A stretch of 64,000 nucleotides of DNA. It comes from Archivesica marissinica (taxonomy: Eukaryota > Mollusca > Bivalvia > Venerida > Vesicomyidae). The stretch spans positions 17,028,942-17,092,941 of the forward strand of contig CM026390.1 of the NCBI GenBank assembly GCA_014843695.1, given 5' to 3'. The notes under the pieces were generated by a model. That model searched no databases. It was not told the origin of the DNA and was given only the letters and a program-made list of their open reading frames with translations. The translations under genes and the position numbers were made by a program. Of the stretch, positions 31,856 to 43,073 are shown piece after piece; the stretch's first letter is position 1, and each line of letters begins with the position of its first letter.

Positions 31856-32088
31856 GTTTATACAAATTTATTTTAGCACGATTGCGAAACAAGTTCTTAT
31901 AACTTATATTAATCACTCTCGAGACCTCAGTCCTGATGGAATCCATTGCCACGAGGGAGAGAGAAGAGGCAACATGGAATTTAAATGCCTTGCCTAAGGG
32001 CACAATCGTAACGGCTCCAGCGGGGCTCGAACTCTGGACCTTTCGCACCTGAAGCGAACGCGCATCCACTGCGCTATCACGACTTCCA
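31856..32088 (-). mobile_element. S3 SINE with 12-bp target duplication
   Basis: Complete inverse copy. TGGCTTGCAGTA flanks it (31844-31855, 32089-32100). Confidence 0.9.
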
Positions 32089-32097
32089 TGGCTTGCA

Positions 32098-32197
32098 GTA
32101 GGTCGGTGGTTCTACTTGCCTGAAACACTGCTCGGAGGAACACCCAGGGTCTTCCTCCATCGATTATAGCTGGAGAGTCGCCATATGATCTTAGCTC
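32098..32197 (+). mobile_element. S6 SINE body fragment, cut by a MITE
   Basis: Blocks 'cacccagggtcttcctccat', 'gattatagctggagagtcgc' and 'catatgatcttagct' follow S6. The terminus is then replaced by the T1 MITE at 32198. Confidence 0.65.
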
Positions 32198-32440
32198 TTA
32201 ACCCTTTCAACACCACAGACCTCTAAATAGGCTTACAAAAAGTGTAGATCCAGATGAGCCGGCTCGTGACGAGCCGTCTCATCAGGATCTGCACTTTTTG
32301 CCAGTGATATGACTATTTTTAGAGAAAAAATTACCCATTTTGATAAATGAACTTGTCCAAATGTGATTTTCTGATTCATTTATTGGTTTATGAATATCAT
32401 GGACCAGTCCATGTGAGTTACTTGGTGTTGAAAGGGTTAA
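32198..32440 (-). mobile_element. TTAA-ended MITE T1, copy 2
   Basis: TTAA at 32198-32201 and 32437-32440. Inverse of 9742-9982 and close to it throughout. Its right part includes 'ggaccagtccatgtgagtta', the end from which the 33-bp array was built. Confidence 0.88.
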
Positions 32441-32656
32441 CCTGTGGAATAAGTTGGACGGAATGTGCAAACAGCATAGATCCAGATCAGCCATGGCGTA
32501 ACACCGTGTCTGATGTTCTATGTTATTTGCTATTCAGACAAGTGTTTTAGCTTCACTATCCGAATCGCAAACAGCCTGATCAGACTGCTCATACTGATCT
32601 GGCTCTAAGCTGTTTGCAAAAGCGACTTTAGTCGTGATTGGCAGGTTATGGGTTAA
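32437..32656 (+). mobile_element. TTAA-ended MITE T2, abutting T1
   Basis: Runs from the shared TTAA at 32437 to TTAA at 32653-32656. The interior has 'gcaaacagcatagatccaga' and 'ctgatctggctctaagctg', as in the T2 copy at 38241. Diverged. Confidence 0.6.
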
Positions 32657-33593
32657 AGCTGTTTGTGCGACTTAATGGTTCGACAAATTGTTTTCAAACT
32701 GACTTGTCCAAGACAAGTGAAACTGGCAAAGGTGTCTTGTCCCAATTTGACTTGTCCCAGTAATTATGCTAAATGTTGAATGATGTTTCAATAATTGAAA
32801 TGTTTATAAATTTGCTTAATTATCTTGGTTTACAGAGTCGGCAATATTTGAAAACATTACCCAATACAGACACTAAATATATTTCCTTTGCTACCATGAA
32901 TATACCAGTGACCAGGACTGGATCCAGTCATTTACAAAAAGAATTAAGCCTTTTCCCGGCTCCGTCATAAGAAATTCTAAAACTTCACTCTAATTTCTGT
33001 CTAGTTATTCAGTTGGACATGTTTTATGTGTGCTTTATGTCACTGATTGTTGAAAAATTATAAAAGATAATTTATATAAGTTTTCTCCATTATATTGGGA
33101 TAGTTTGCCCAAAATCCCAACATTATGCCGCGAAAACATATGACTGTTTGAAAACCTGTAATAAAACTTGTTGTAAACGAGGTTAGGTTTAGAGTTTAGA
33201 GGTTTTATACATTTATTACTCGACTAAACTTGGAGTATACCTGTAACAAAAGAAAACAAAATAAACATTAGTGATTTCACCACAAAACTTCCAGAAATTT
33301 ATGTTTAATTATATTAGTTCTGAAGATGGAAAATAACTTTATGAGGATGTCCAACCTGATAATTACAAACATGCAGAAAGATTGTGAATTTAATTTGATG
33401 CGACCAGAATATAGAACACCAAAAAATCAGAAGACTCAACGGAATATAAGTTACCTGATAGTGAAGTTCGTGAGGCCCTCCCAAAAGTGTTGAACCCTGG
33501 GTAGATTAATGCTTGATTATTAACTATTGTGTAATAAAATGTTGAATTGAAATCCAAAAAATATATAGAGCATTGCTATAGATTCCTTGACAT
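32657..33593. other. Intron sequence, no recognisable feature
   Basis: AT-rich. No motif in the 65-residue open frame at 32773. Confidence 0.4.
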
Positions 33594-33872
33594 CACAGAC
33601 AGATCTCTAGTCCAGTTGGTAACATGTTGGACTGGTAATCATGGATCGCAGGTTCGATCCCCCGTCTGACCCTAATAATATTTCAGATGGGACGTTAAAC
33701 TGAGATCTTGTGTTGGTGCTTTACACTGTGCACGCACGTAAAAGAACCAGAGGAGATTCTGGAATGGGTCTGTCTGTATCATTGCACTATCCTCCAAAAA
33801 TCTAAAATGACTAAATCTCTTCAGGAGGCGTCGCTCATATGGGCAACCGGTAGCGACGATAAATAAACGTAA
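33594..33872 (+). mobile_element. S1 SINE
   Basis: Head, body and tail present with a small deletion after 'gaccctaataat'. The tail reads 'gcgacgataaataaacg'. Confidence 0.85.
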
Positions 33873-33996
33873 TAAATAAATCCTCGACATGTTGCAGACT
33901 AACTAATGAATGAAACTAATGAATAGCCTGCATGTTCTTTACGCTGAAATTGAAGCATAATACATGTAAGATCTTTCAATAGACATAAATATAGTG

Positions 33997-34067
33997 TATA
34001 GAGTGGGTGTCCTAGGATAGAGGTACAGGGTTATTGGTACCTTATGGATAAAATCTCAAGATCCTAT
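33997..34067. mobile_element. Foldback MITE, single arm
   Basis: One arm only ('gtgtcctaggatagaggtac', 'ccttatggataaaat'), diverged. Perhaps left by deletion of the hairpin. Confidence 0.7.
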
Positions 34068-34139
34068 GTCAATATTATATATACAGTATTACATTCATGT
34101 TGTATATTTGTGACTTGCATGGAAATGTGAATTCTATTT

Positions 34140-36190
34140 AATTTACATGAGTTTATTATTTAGCAAAAGGTTTAGTTTAATCATATTTTATTGTATATGT
34201 ATACATAAATACAATCACAATCATACAGGTATTACATACATACACAAATGGGTTGGACCACAAGTTATAACAACATTAGATTCGGTCCTCCCCATGAGCA
34301 AAAGGTGACACTTGATGGTGCATGTACTTGGTACCTATCCTATCCAAGTTTTTCTAATTTTGAAATTTGTTGTCCATATACATAATCAATACGTTTTTTA
34401 AAAAAATAATATTTTATTGCATTTTTTTCATACATACATTACAATTATACACACAATGAAATACGTAGAAAACAATATGAAATTATATTAGGATTTATTA
34501 TTATTGCTGTATACTATTTAATCTGGTGAAAAAAGCAAATGGGTTGGGCTACAAGTTGACTACATTATTTACAGGCCTTCCCATAAATACGTTAACATGC
34601 TTATAAATTATAGTATGCTCTTTGATAGGACTGCAGATATACATGTACAAATGTATAATGGGGGATTATTCAATGAATCAAGTGTTCATTTAGAATACCG
34701 CACATTCCCAGCCATATTCGATCTCGGCCATAAGTCGAGTGTCAAATATTTGCCTGAAAAAGCTGATTTTAAGCTGGATCCTTCCATAAGTCAAGGGTAC
34801 TTAGTGGACTTACATGTCTGGCATTCGTTACAATAATGTTTATTGTCTCAATTTTGGGGCCCCCCAAGTTTATAAAATATTTCTCAGATCTCAAACTCGA
34901 GCTCAAATGATCTCATTGGTTGATTCTGAGTGTTACTGTCCGATGAACCAATCAGACGCATGAGACTGCATTTTGAGATTGGAGAAAAGTATTATAACCT
35001 CCAGGCTGGGCTCAATTTGAGATATATATCTGGTTGACTTTCATAAAAAATGCACTGTAATTTATGATGCTTGTGCATCAGTTTTAGCTATTGTCTATAA
35101 TGTAAATAAATGTCTAAGCCAATTGTTATATTAAAACAAATAAAACAAACGCATATTAAATTTTCAAAAAAAAAAAAATGCTGCATTGTTTTTTCAATAT
35201 TTTAGTTGTTACTTGTTTTCTTGACCATAAGTTGACATACTACTTTCATCACCTTTTTGGATGAGAAAAAGGTTGACTTGTGGCCGAGAATATACGGTTT
35301 TTTCTTTTTTCTATATAGAACATGGGTTGTAGAATGTTCATTGAAATTCAGGTCTTTTGTTGTATTCTTTGGCTTCTTTCTTCCTTTGTAACGTTGTGAA
35401 AACCTGTTGGGGAGTGTTAGTGAACGGCAGCATTGGTGAACCTGGAATCCAATACAATTTGCTCTTATAGCAGATGGGAATGTTAACTAAGTGTGCAATC
35501 CGCCCAATTATAGAATTTATCGCTAAGTAACATTTTCACCGGACTGTCGGTCCAGAAAACTGAAAAGATGTCTTTTGACGTACATGTATCTAAAATTCAT
35601 TAAGTGGCTAAGGGTTTTCGTGAAGACTATGTACATTGTAAAGCACTAACGCAAGACCTCTATTTAACACTATACATTACTGTATTAGCTGTTTTAGTGG
35701 TGGTGAATCGAACCTGTGATACCGTGGAATATAATACCACTGCCTAACCCACTGAACCATTCATCCTCTAGAGAAAATACTCGTCAAACAAATGGCATGT
35801 TTAGATTTGTTATATTTCACATGTGTAATATAAGGAAATACGTGATGGCTCTATTGAATTGGATGTTAGTTACATGTAGTTCATGTGATAAATTATTAAT
35901 TTCTTATTTTTTTAAGAAATTGAAAATTGTTAAAAAACCATGACTTATTTTCTTCATTAGTAGGAACTTAGCCGAATTGTTGATCCGCAGTGGCTGGGTC
36001 TAGTATTATAACTGGCCATGTTGCGTCAGTAACACTCGTGATTTATGACTTTACTGTCACAATGTCTCAATAGTAAGGCTGTGCAACTCATTTTATTTCC
36101 ATTGTTACACGTAAGATGGTTTAATTTTATTTTTGTATCACTCGCTTATAAGATGGGAAGCCACTTTGAGGCCATAATCTGGTGATAAAA
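34140..36190. other. Intron sequence, mostly unassigned
   Basis: 34240 and 34535 share 'aaatgggttgg' and nearby words, so two related LINE-like 3' ends on the minus strand are possible but unproven. A degenerate S1-like trace on the minus strand lies at 35635-35765. The 79-residue open frame at 34597 has no family I recognise. Confidence 0.35.
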
Positions 36191-36194
36191 TACT

Positions 36195-37365
36195 TGTTTT
36201 ATAGGCATGTATGGATAGTAGTAAAAACCATTTATTCTGGTAGTAGACTGTATAAAGCAATGTTGGTAATTAATGTAATGGATTATGCGTGGCAATGTTC
36301 CTGTACTGTGTAAAGCAATGTTGGTAACTAATGTAATGGATTATGCGTGGCAATGTTCCTGTACTGTGTAAAGCAATGTTGGTAATTAATGTAATGGATT
36401 ATGCGTGGCAATGTTCCTGTACTGTGTAAAGCAATGTTGGTAATTAATGTAATGGATTATGCGTGGCAATGTTCCTGTACTGTGTAAAGCAATGTTGGTA
36501 ATTAATGTAATGGATTATGCGTGGCAATGTTCCTGTACTGTGTAAAGCAATGTTGGTAATTAATGTAATGGATTATGCTGGCAATGTTCCTGTACTGTGT
36601 AAAGCAATGTTGGTAATTAATGTAATGGATTATGCGTGGCAATGTTCCTGTACTGTGTAAAGCAATGTTGGTAATTAATGTAATGGATTATGCGTGGCAA
36701 TGTTCCTGTACTGTGTAAAGCAATGTTGGTAATTAATGTAATGGATTATGCGTGGCAATGTTCCTGTACTGTGTAAAGCAATGTGGACAATTAATGTAAT
36801 GGATTATGCGTGGCAATGTTCCTGTACTGTATAAAGCAATGTTGACAATTAATGTAATGGATTATGCTAGGCAATGTTCCTATACTGTGTAAAGCAATGT
36901 TGGTAATTAATGTAATGTATTATGCGTGGCAATGTTCCTGTACTGTGTAAAGCAATGTGGACAATTAATGTAATGGATTATGCGTGGCAATGTTCCTGTA
37001 CTGTGTAAAGCAATGTTGGTAATTAATGTAATGGATTATGCTAGGCAATGTTCCTATACTGTGTAAAGCAATGTTGGTAATTAATGTAATGGATTATGCG
37101 TGGCAATGTTCCTGTACTGTGTAAAGCAATGTGGACAATTAATGTAATGGATTATGCTAGGCAATGTTCCTGTACTGTGTAAATCAATGTTGACAATTAA
37201 TGTAATGGATTATGCGTGGCAATGTTCCTGTACTGTGTAACGCAATGTTGACAATTAATGTAATGGATTATGCGTGGCAATGTTCCTGTACTGTGTAAAG
37301 CAATGTTGGTAATTAATGTTCCTGTACTGTATAAAGCAATGTTGGTAATTAATGTACCTGTACTG
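36195..37365 (+). repeat. 58-bp minisatellite
   Basis: About 20 copies of a unit with 'tgtactgtgtaaagcaatgt', 'ggtaattaatgtaatggatt' and 'atgcgtggcaatgttcc'. Variants (ggtaatt or gacaatt, gcgtgg or gctagg) recur in blocks. Confidence 0.97.
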
Positions 37366-37601
37366 TGTTTATATTATGATCAATTATCTATATAGTTTTA
37401 TAAGTTTCTTTTGAAAGAATAAATTTAGAAATGTGTAAGTTGAGCAAGCCACATTTTACAAAGTTAAATAAATACACATAAAGGGAGATATATACAAATA
37501 ATAATTGCTCAATACCAATGTATTTGTAGACATATCTTCCCAAATTATGCATAACAAATCTGAATAAATTGATACATGTAAGATGAAGTATTGGTACAGA
37601 C

Positions 37602-37890
37602 ATGTCAGTAATCCATTGGTTAACATGTTAGACTGTGAATCCAGGGATCACAGGATCGATACCCTGTCTGACCCTAATAATATTAACAGTCTTTCAGGAT
37701 CGGACTTTAAACCGAGGTGTTGTGTCACAGCTTTTACACCGTGCATGTAAAAGAACCGTATGAGACTCTGGCATGGGTCTCTGTCTGTATCAATGCACTA
37801 TCCTCCAAAATCTAAAATGACTAATCTCTACTAAAATGACTAATCTCTTCAGGAGGCATTGCTCATATGGGTAACCGGTAAATAAACGTT
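37602..37890 (+). mobile_element. S1 SINE, diverged
   Basis: The head is decayed ('gttaacatgttagactgtga'). The body is recognisable with a short tandem duplication of 'taaaatgactaatctct'. The tail is short. Confidence 0.75.
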
Positions 37891-37945
37891 AACACACACA
37901 TACACACACACACGTTCAAATCCAATGTTCATTAGAATATATATG

Positions 37946-38178
37946 GTGGAAGTCGTGATAGCGCAGTGGATGCGCGTTCGCTTCAGGTGCGAAAGGTCCG
38001 GAGTTCGAGCACCGCTGGAGCTGTTACGATTGTGCCCTTAGGCAAGGCATTTAAATTCCATGTTGCCTCTTTTCTCTCCCTCGTGGCGATGGATTCCATC
38101 AGGAATGAGGTCTCGAGAGTGATTAATATAAGTTGAAATAACTTGTTTCGCAATCAAGCTAAAATAAATTTGTATAAA
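37946..38178 (+). mobile_element. S3 SINE with 14-bp target duplication
   Basis: Complete copy from 'gtggaagtcgtgatagcgca' to 'caagctaaaataaatttg'. TTAGAATATATATG flanks it (37932-37945, 38179-38192). The best S3 reference in the window. Confidence 0.92.
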
Positions 38179-38240
38179 TTAGAATATATATGTTCATGAG
38201 AATGTATATGTTCATGAGCAGCACATTCCAAGTAAATGCT

Positions 38241-38484
38241 TTAACCCTTACTGTGCTGGAAACACGTAGGTATATTCATTTTTGCAAACAGCATAGAGCC
38301 AGATCAGATGGCACAGAATTTCTGAGCAGGCTCTATGCTATCTACTATTCAAATAGTGGAGCTAAAACGCTTGGTTGAATAGAAAACAACATAGATCCTG
38401 ATCAGACGCTTTGTTATGCCGCGGCTAATCTGGATCTATGTTGTTTGTACATTCTCCCAATTTATTCAGTATTTTAAGGGTTAA
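38241..38484 (+). mobile_element. TTAA-ended MITE T2 next to PP1 exon 2
   Basis: TTAA at 38241-38244 and 38481-38484. Ends CCCTTACTG and, inverted, CCCTTAAAATA. The interior holds inverted pairs such as 'catagagccagatcag' and 'ctaatctggatctatgttg'. It ends 36 bp before the exon 2 acceptor. Confidence 0.82.
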
Positions 38485-38520
38485 TAGGACTTAATTGAGA
38501 GTAAACTTTGTATTCTTCAG

Positions 38521-38726
38521 GTCCAACTTCCAGAGACGCAGATACGACAATTGTGTATTCTGTCGAGACAGAGATTTCTTGAGCAGCCAAATCTTGTAGA
38601 ACTACAGTCTCCAGTCAATGTTTGCGGCGACATCCATGGACAGTTTGATGATTTAATTAAAACATTTGAAAATAATGGTTATCCTCCAGATAAAAATTAC
38701 CTTTTCCTTGGAGATTATGTGGACAG
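38521..38726 (+). CDS. PP1-type Ser/Thr phosphatase catalytic subunit, exon 2
   Basis: 206-nt exon (68 codons plus 2 nt), acceptor 'tattcttcag', donor GTATGT at 38727. It carries the first two metal-site motifs of the PPP family: [12 protein letters not shown] (the Asp and His metal ligands) and [11 protein letters not shown] (the bridging Asp, then Arg). [19 protein letters not shown] before them matches PP1 helix and strand elements. [16 protein letters not shown] favours PP1 over PP2A, PP4 or PP6, which have FMGD(Y/F)VDR. PP1 dephosphorylates Ser/Thr with regulatory partners in cytosol and nucleus. The phase 2 end calls for a third exon starting at the Gly after VDR; I do not find one before the arrays at 39.6 kb. 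Confidence 0.93.
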
Positions 38727-38924
38727 GTATGTACATATGTTGTGTGTACACAATGGCATAGATTGTTGTAATAGTATTATGTGTTATAGGTTTAGAATGT
38801 TATTATATTAATATTGTGTACACCAATCAAGCATCACCAAACAAATGTTGGTTCTAGTCTTGTATATAGAGTGATTGTACATTGTATATCTTATGTCACA
38901 GCTTTTACACCGTGCACATAACCC

Positions 38925-39045
38925 AAGTACTTGTTAACCGCTGGAGCCTGCCCAGGAAAGGTTTTGTTAGGTAAACTGCCTGCCGGCGATATAGCCCGAA
39001 ATGGTGCTGACGCAGGCGTAAAACCCGAAATATAACATAAATATA
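38925..39045 (+). mobile_element. S4 SINE body fragment
   Basis: Matches the inverse of 59990-60110 ('ctggagcctgcccaggaaag', 'gctgacgcaggcgtaaaacc'). The head is missing. It is inserted among S1 fragments. Confidence 0.75.
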
Positions 39046-39049
39046 ACAT

Positions 39050-39246
39050 ACACCGTGCACGTAAAAGAACCAAGGTCTCGTGTCGGTGCTTTACACCGTG
39101 CACGTAAAAGAACCAGTGGAGACTCTGGAATGGGTCTCTGTCTGTATCATTGCACTATCCTCCAAAAATCTAAAATGACTAATCTCTTCAGGAGGCGTCG
39201 CTCATATGGGCAACCGGTAGCGATGATAGATAAATGTAAAACACAC
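39050..39246 (+). mobile_element. S1 SINE body and tail
   Basis: Starts within the body with a duplicated 'ccgtgcacgtaaaagaacca' and ends 'gatagataaatgtaaaacac'. Its tail is part of the inverted-duplication arm. A smaller S1 scrap lies at 38893-38922. Confidence 0.8.
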
Positions 39247-39620
39247 ATTGTATATTAATTCCAGGGTTATGTCACCTTGAAAAAGACAAAACAAGAGCAC
39301 CCAGGCAAAATAAAATGTTGATCTGTTGTACCCATGCATAAGCGTAGGAAGAGATTGACAGAGTTATCAAACTTAGATGATTTTAAAGACCATTGTCCGC
39401 ACTAGCTCTGGTATGTCCATGCAGGATGTCAACAATGCTTGAAGAGAATAATAAATCTGTACATGTAATGTCCAGTTGCTCATGTCATCAGTTCTTTTTG
39501 CTCATTCATATTTGAGTTGTGGCCCCTTGAAGTTTCTGAAGTACAAAGTTTCTGAAGTACAAATGTACAAAGTTGTCATTAAACTTCCCCAAAATATTAC
39601 AGAAACTTCTCCTTATATTG
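39196..39620 (+). repeat. Inverted-duplication arm, right
   Basis: Reverse complement of 26590-27030: S1 tail, about 300 bp unique, then the edge of the 21-bp array. Confidence 0.92.
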
Positions 39621-42600
39621 ATGGTCTAGCTTGTTATATTGAAGGTCTAGCTTGTTATATTGATGGTCTAGCTTGTTATATTGATGGTCTAGCTTGTTAT
39701 ATTGATGGTCTAGCTTGTTATATTGAAGGTCTAGCTTGTTATATTGAAGGTCTAGCTTGTTATATTGAAGGTCTAGCTTGTTATATTGATGGTCTAGCTT
39801 GTTATATTGAAGGTCTAGCTTGTTATATTGATGGTATAGCTTGTTATATTGAAGGTATAGCTTGTTATATTGATGGTATAGCTTGTTATATTGATGGTCT
39901 AGCTTGTTATATTGAAGGTCTAGCTTGTTATATTGAAGGTCTAGCTTGTTATATTGATGGTCTAGCTTGTTATATTGATGGTCTAGCTTGTTATATTGAA
40001 GGTCTAGCTTGTTATATTGATGGTCTAGCTTGTTATATTGATGGTCTAGCTTGTTATATTGAAGGTCTAGCTTGTTATATTGATGGTCTAGCTTGTTATA
40101 TTGATGGTCTAGCTTGTTATATTGAAGGTCTAGCTTGTTATATTGATGGTCTAGCTTGTTATATTGATGGTCTAGCTTGTTATATTGAAGGTCTAGCTTG
40201 TTATATTGAAGGTCTAGCTTGTTATATTGATGGTCTAGCTTGTTATATTGATGGTCTAGCTTGTTATATTGATGGTCTAGCTTGTTATATTGATGGTCTA
40301 GCTTGTTATATTGAAGGTCTAGCTTGTTATATTGATGGTATAGCTTGTTATATTGATGGTCTAGCTTGTTATATTGATGGTATAGCTTGTTATATTGATG
40401 GTCTAGCTTGTTATATTGATGGTCTAGCTTGTTATATTGATGGTCTAGCTTGTTATATTGATGGTATAGCTTGTTATATTGATGGTCTAGCTTGTTATAT
40501 TGATGGTCTAGCTTGTTATATTGAAGGTCTAGCTTGTTATATTGAAGGTCTAGCTTGTTATATTGATGGTCTAGCTTGTTATATTGATGGTCTAGCTTGT
40601 TATATTGATGGTATAGCTTGTTATATTGAAGGTCTAGCTTGTTATATTGAAGGTCTAGCTTGTTATATTGATGGTCTAGCTTGTTATATTGATGGTATAG
40701 CTTGTTATATTGAAGGTCTAGCTTGTTATATTGATGGTCTAGCTTGTTATATTGATGGTCTAGCTTGTTATATTGATGGTCTAGCTTGTTATATTGATGG
40801 TCTAGCTTGTTATATTGATGGTCTAGCTTGTTATATTGAAGGTCTAGCTTGTTATATTGATGGTCTAGCTTGTTATATTGATGGTCTAGCTTGTTATATT
40901 GATGGTCTAGCTTGTTATATTGATGGTCTAGCTTGTTATATTGATGGTCTAGCTTGTTATATTGATGGTCTAGCTTGTTATATTGAAGGTCTAGCTTGTT
41001 ATATTGATGGTATAGCTTGTTATATTGATGGTCTAGCTTGTTATATTGATGGTCTAGCTTGTTATATTGAAGGTCTAGCTTGTTATATTGAAGGTCTAGC
41101 TTGTTATATTGATGGTCTAGCTTGTTATATTGAAGGTCTAGCTTGTTATATTGATGGTATAGCTTGTTATATTGATGGTCTAGCTTGTTATATTGATGGT
41201 CTAGCTTGTTATATTGATGGTCTAGCTTGTTATATTGATGGTCTAGCTTGTTATATTGATGGTCTAGCTTGTTATATTGATGGTCTAGCTTGTTATATTG
41301 ATGGTATAGCTTGTTATATTGATGGTCTAGCTTGTTATATTGATGGTATAGCTTGTTATATTGATGGTCTAGCTTGTTATATTGATGGTCTAGCTTGTTA
41401 TATTGATGGTCTAGCTTGTTATATTGATGGTCTAGCTTGTTATATTGATGGTATAGCTTGTTATATTGATGGTCTAGCTTGTTATATTGATGGTCTAGCT
41501 TGTTATATTGAAGGTCTAGCTTGTTATATTGATGGTCTAGCTTGTTATATTGAAGGTCTAGCTTGTTATATTGATGGTCTAGCTTGTTATATTGAAGGTC
41601 TAGCTTGTTATATTGATGGTCTAGCTTGTTATATTGATGGTCTAGCTTGTTATATTGATGGTCTAGCTTGTTATATTGAAGGTCTAGCTTGTTATATTGA
41701 AGGTCTAGCTTGTTATATTGATGGTCTAGCTTGTTATATTGAAGGTCTAGCTTGTTATATTGATGGTCTAGCTTGTTATATTGATGGTCTAGCTTGTTAT
41801 ATTGATGGTCTAGCTTGTTATATTGATGGTCTAGCTTGTTATATTGAGGTCTAGCTTGTTATATTGATGGTCTAGCTTGTTATATTGATGTCTAGCTTGT
41901 TATATTGATTCTAGCTTGTTATATTGATGGTAGCTTGTTATATTGATGGTCTAGCTTGTTATATTGATGGTATAGCTTGTTATATTGATGGTCTAGCTTG
42001 TTATATTGATGGTCTAGCTTGTTATATTGAAGGTCTAGCTTGTTATATTGATGGTCTAGCTTGTTATATTGATGGTCTAGCTTGTTATATTGATGGTCTA
42101 GCTTGTTATATTGATGGTCTAGCTTGTTATATTGATGGTCTAGCTTGTTATATTGATGGTCTAGCTTGTTATATTGAAGGTCTAGCTTGTTATATTGATG
42201 GTCTAGCTTGTTATATTGAAGGTCTAGCTTGTTATATTGATGGTCTAGCTTGTTATATTGATGGTCTAGCTTGTTATATTGATGGTCTAGCTTGTTATAT
42301 TGATGGTCTAGCTTGTTATATTGATGGTATAGCTTGTTATATTGATGGTCTAGCTTGTTATATTGATGGTCTAGCTTGTTATATTGATGGTCTAGCTTGT
42401 TATATTGAAGGTCTAGCTTGTTATATTGATGGTCTAGCTTGTTATATTGATGGTCTAGCTTGTTATATTGATGGTCTAGCTTGTTATATTGATGGTCTAG
42501 CTTGTTATATTGATGGTCTAGCTTGTTATATTGAAGGTCTAGCTTGTTATATTGATGGTCTAGCTTGTTATATTGATGGTCTAGCTTGTTATATTGATGG

Positions 42601-43073
42601 TCTAGCTTGTTATATTGATGGTCTAGCTTGTTATATTGAAGGTCTAGCTTGTTATATTGATGGTCTAGCTTGTTATATTGATGGTATAGCTTGTTATATT
42701 GAAGGTCTAGCTTGTTATATTGATGGTCTAGCTTGTTATATTGATGGTCTAGCTTGTTATATTGATGGTCTAGCTTGTTATATTGATGGTCTAGCTTGTT
42801 ATATTGATGGTCTAGCTTGTTATATTGATGGTCTAGCTTGTTATATTGAAGGTCTAGCTTGTTATATTGATGGTCTAGCTTGTTATATTGATGGTCTAGC
42901 TTGTTATATTGATGGTCTAGCTTGTTATATTGATGGTCTAGCTTGTTATATTGATGGTCTAGCTTGTTATATTGAAGGTCTAGCTTGTTATATTGAAGGT
43001 CTAGCTTGTTATATTGATGGTATAGCTTGTTATATTGATGGTCTAGCTTGTTATATTGATGGTCTAGCTTGTT
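39615..43073 (+). repeat. 21-bp minisatellite, large array
   Basis: About 165 units of CTAGCTTGTTATATTGATGGT. Variation is nearly confined to GAT or GAA and CTA or ATA. A cluster of 1-3 bp deletions lies at 41846-41935. It runs into the gap. The plus frame encodes LACYI(D/E)G heptads without stops for 792 codons, an effect of a 21-bp period. Confidence 0.99.

Noticed and set aside
34597..34836. 79-residue open frame
   Set aside because: No motif, no splice-consistent neighbours, AT-rich intron context. Left as unassigned.
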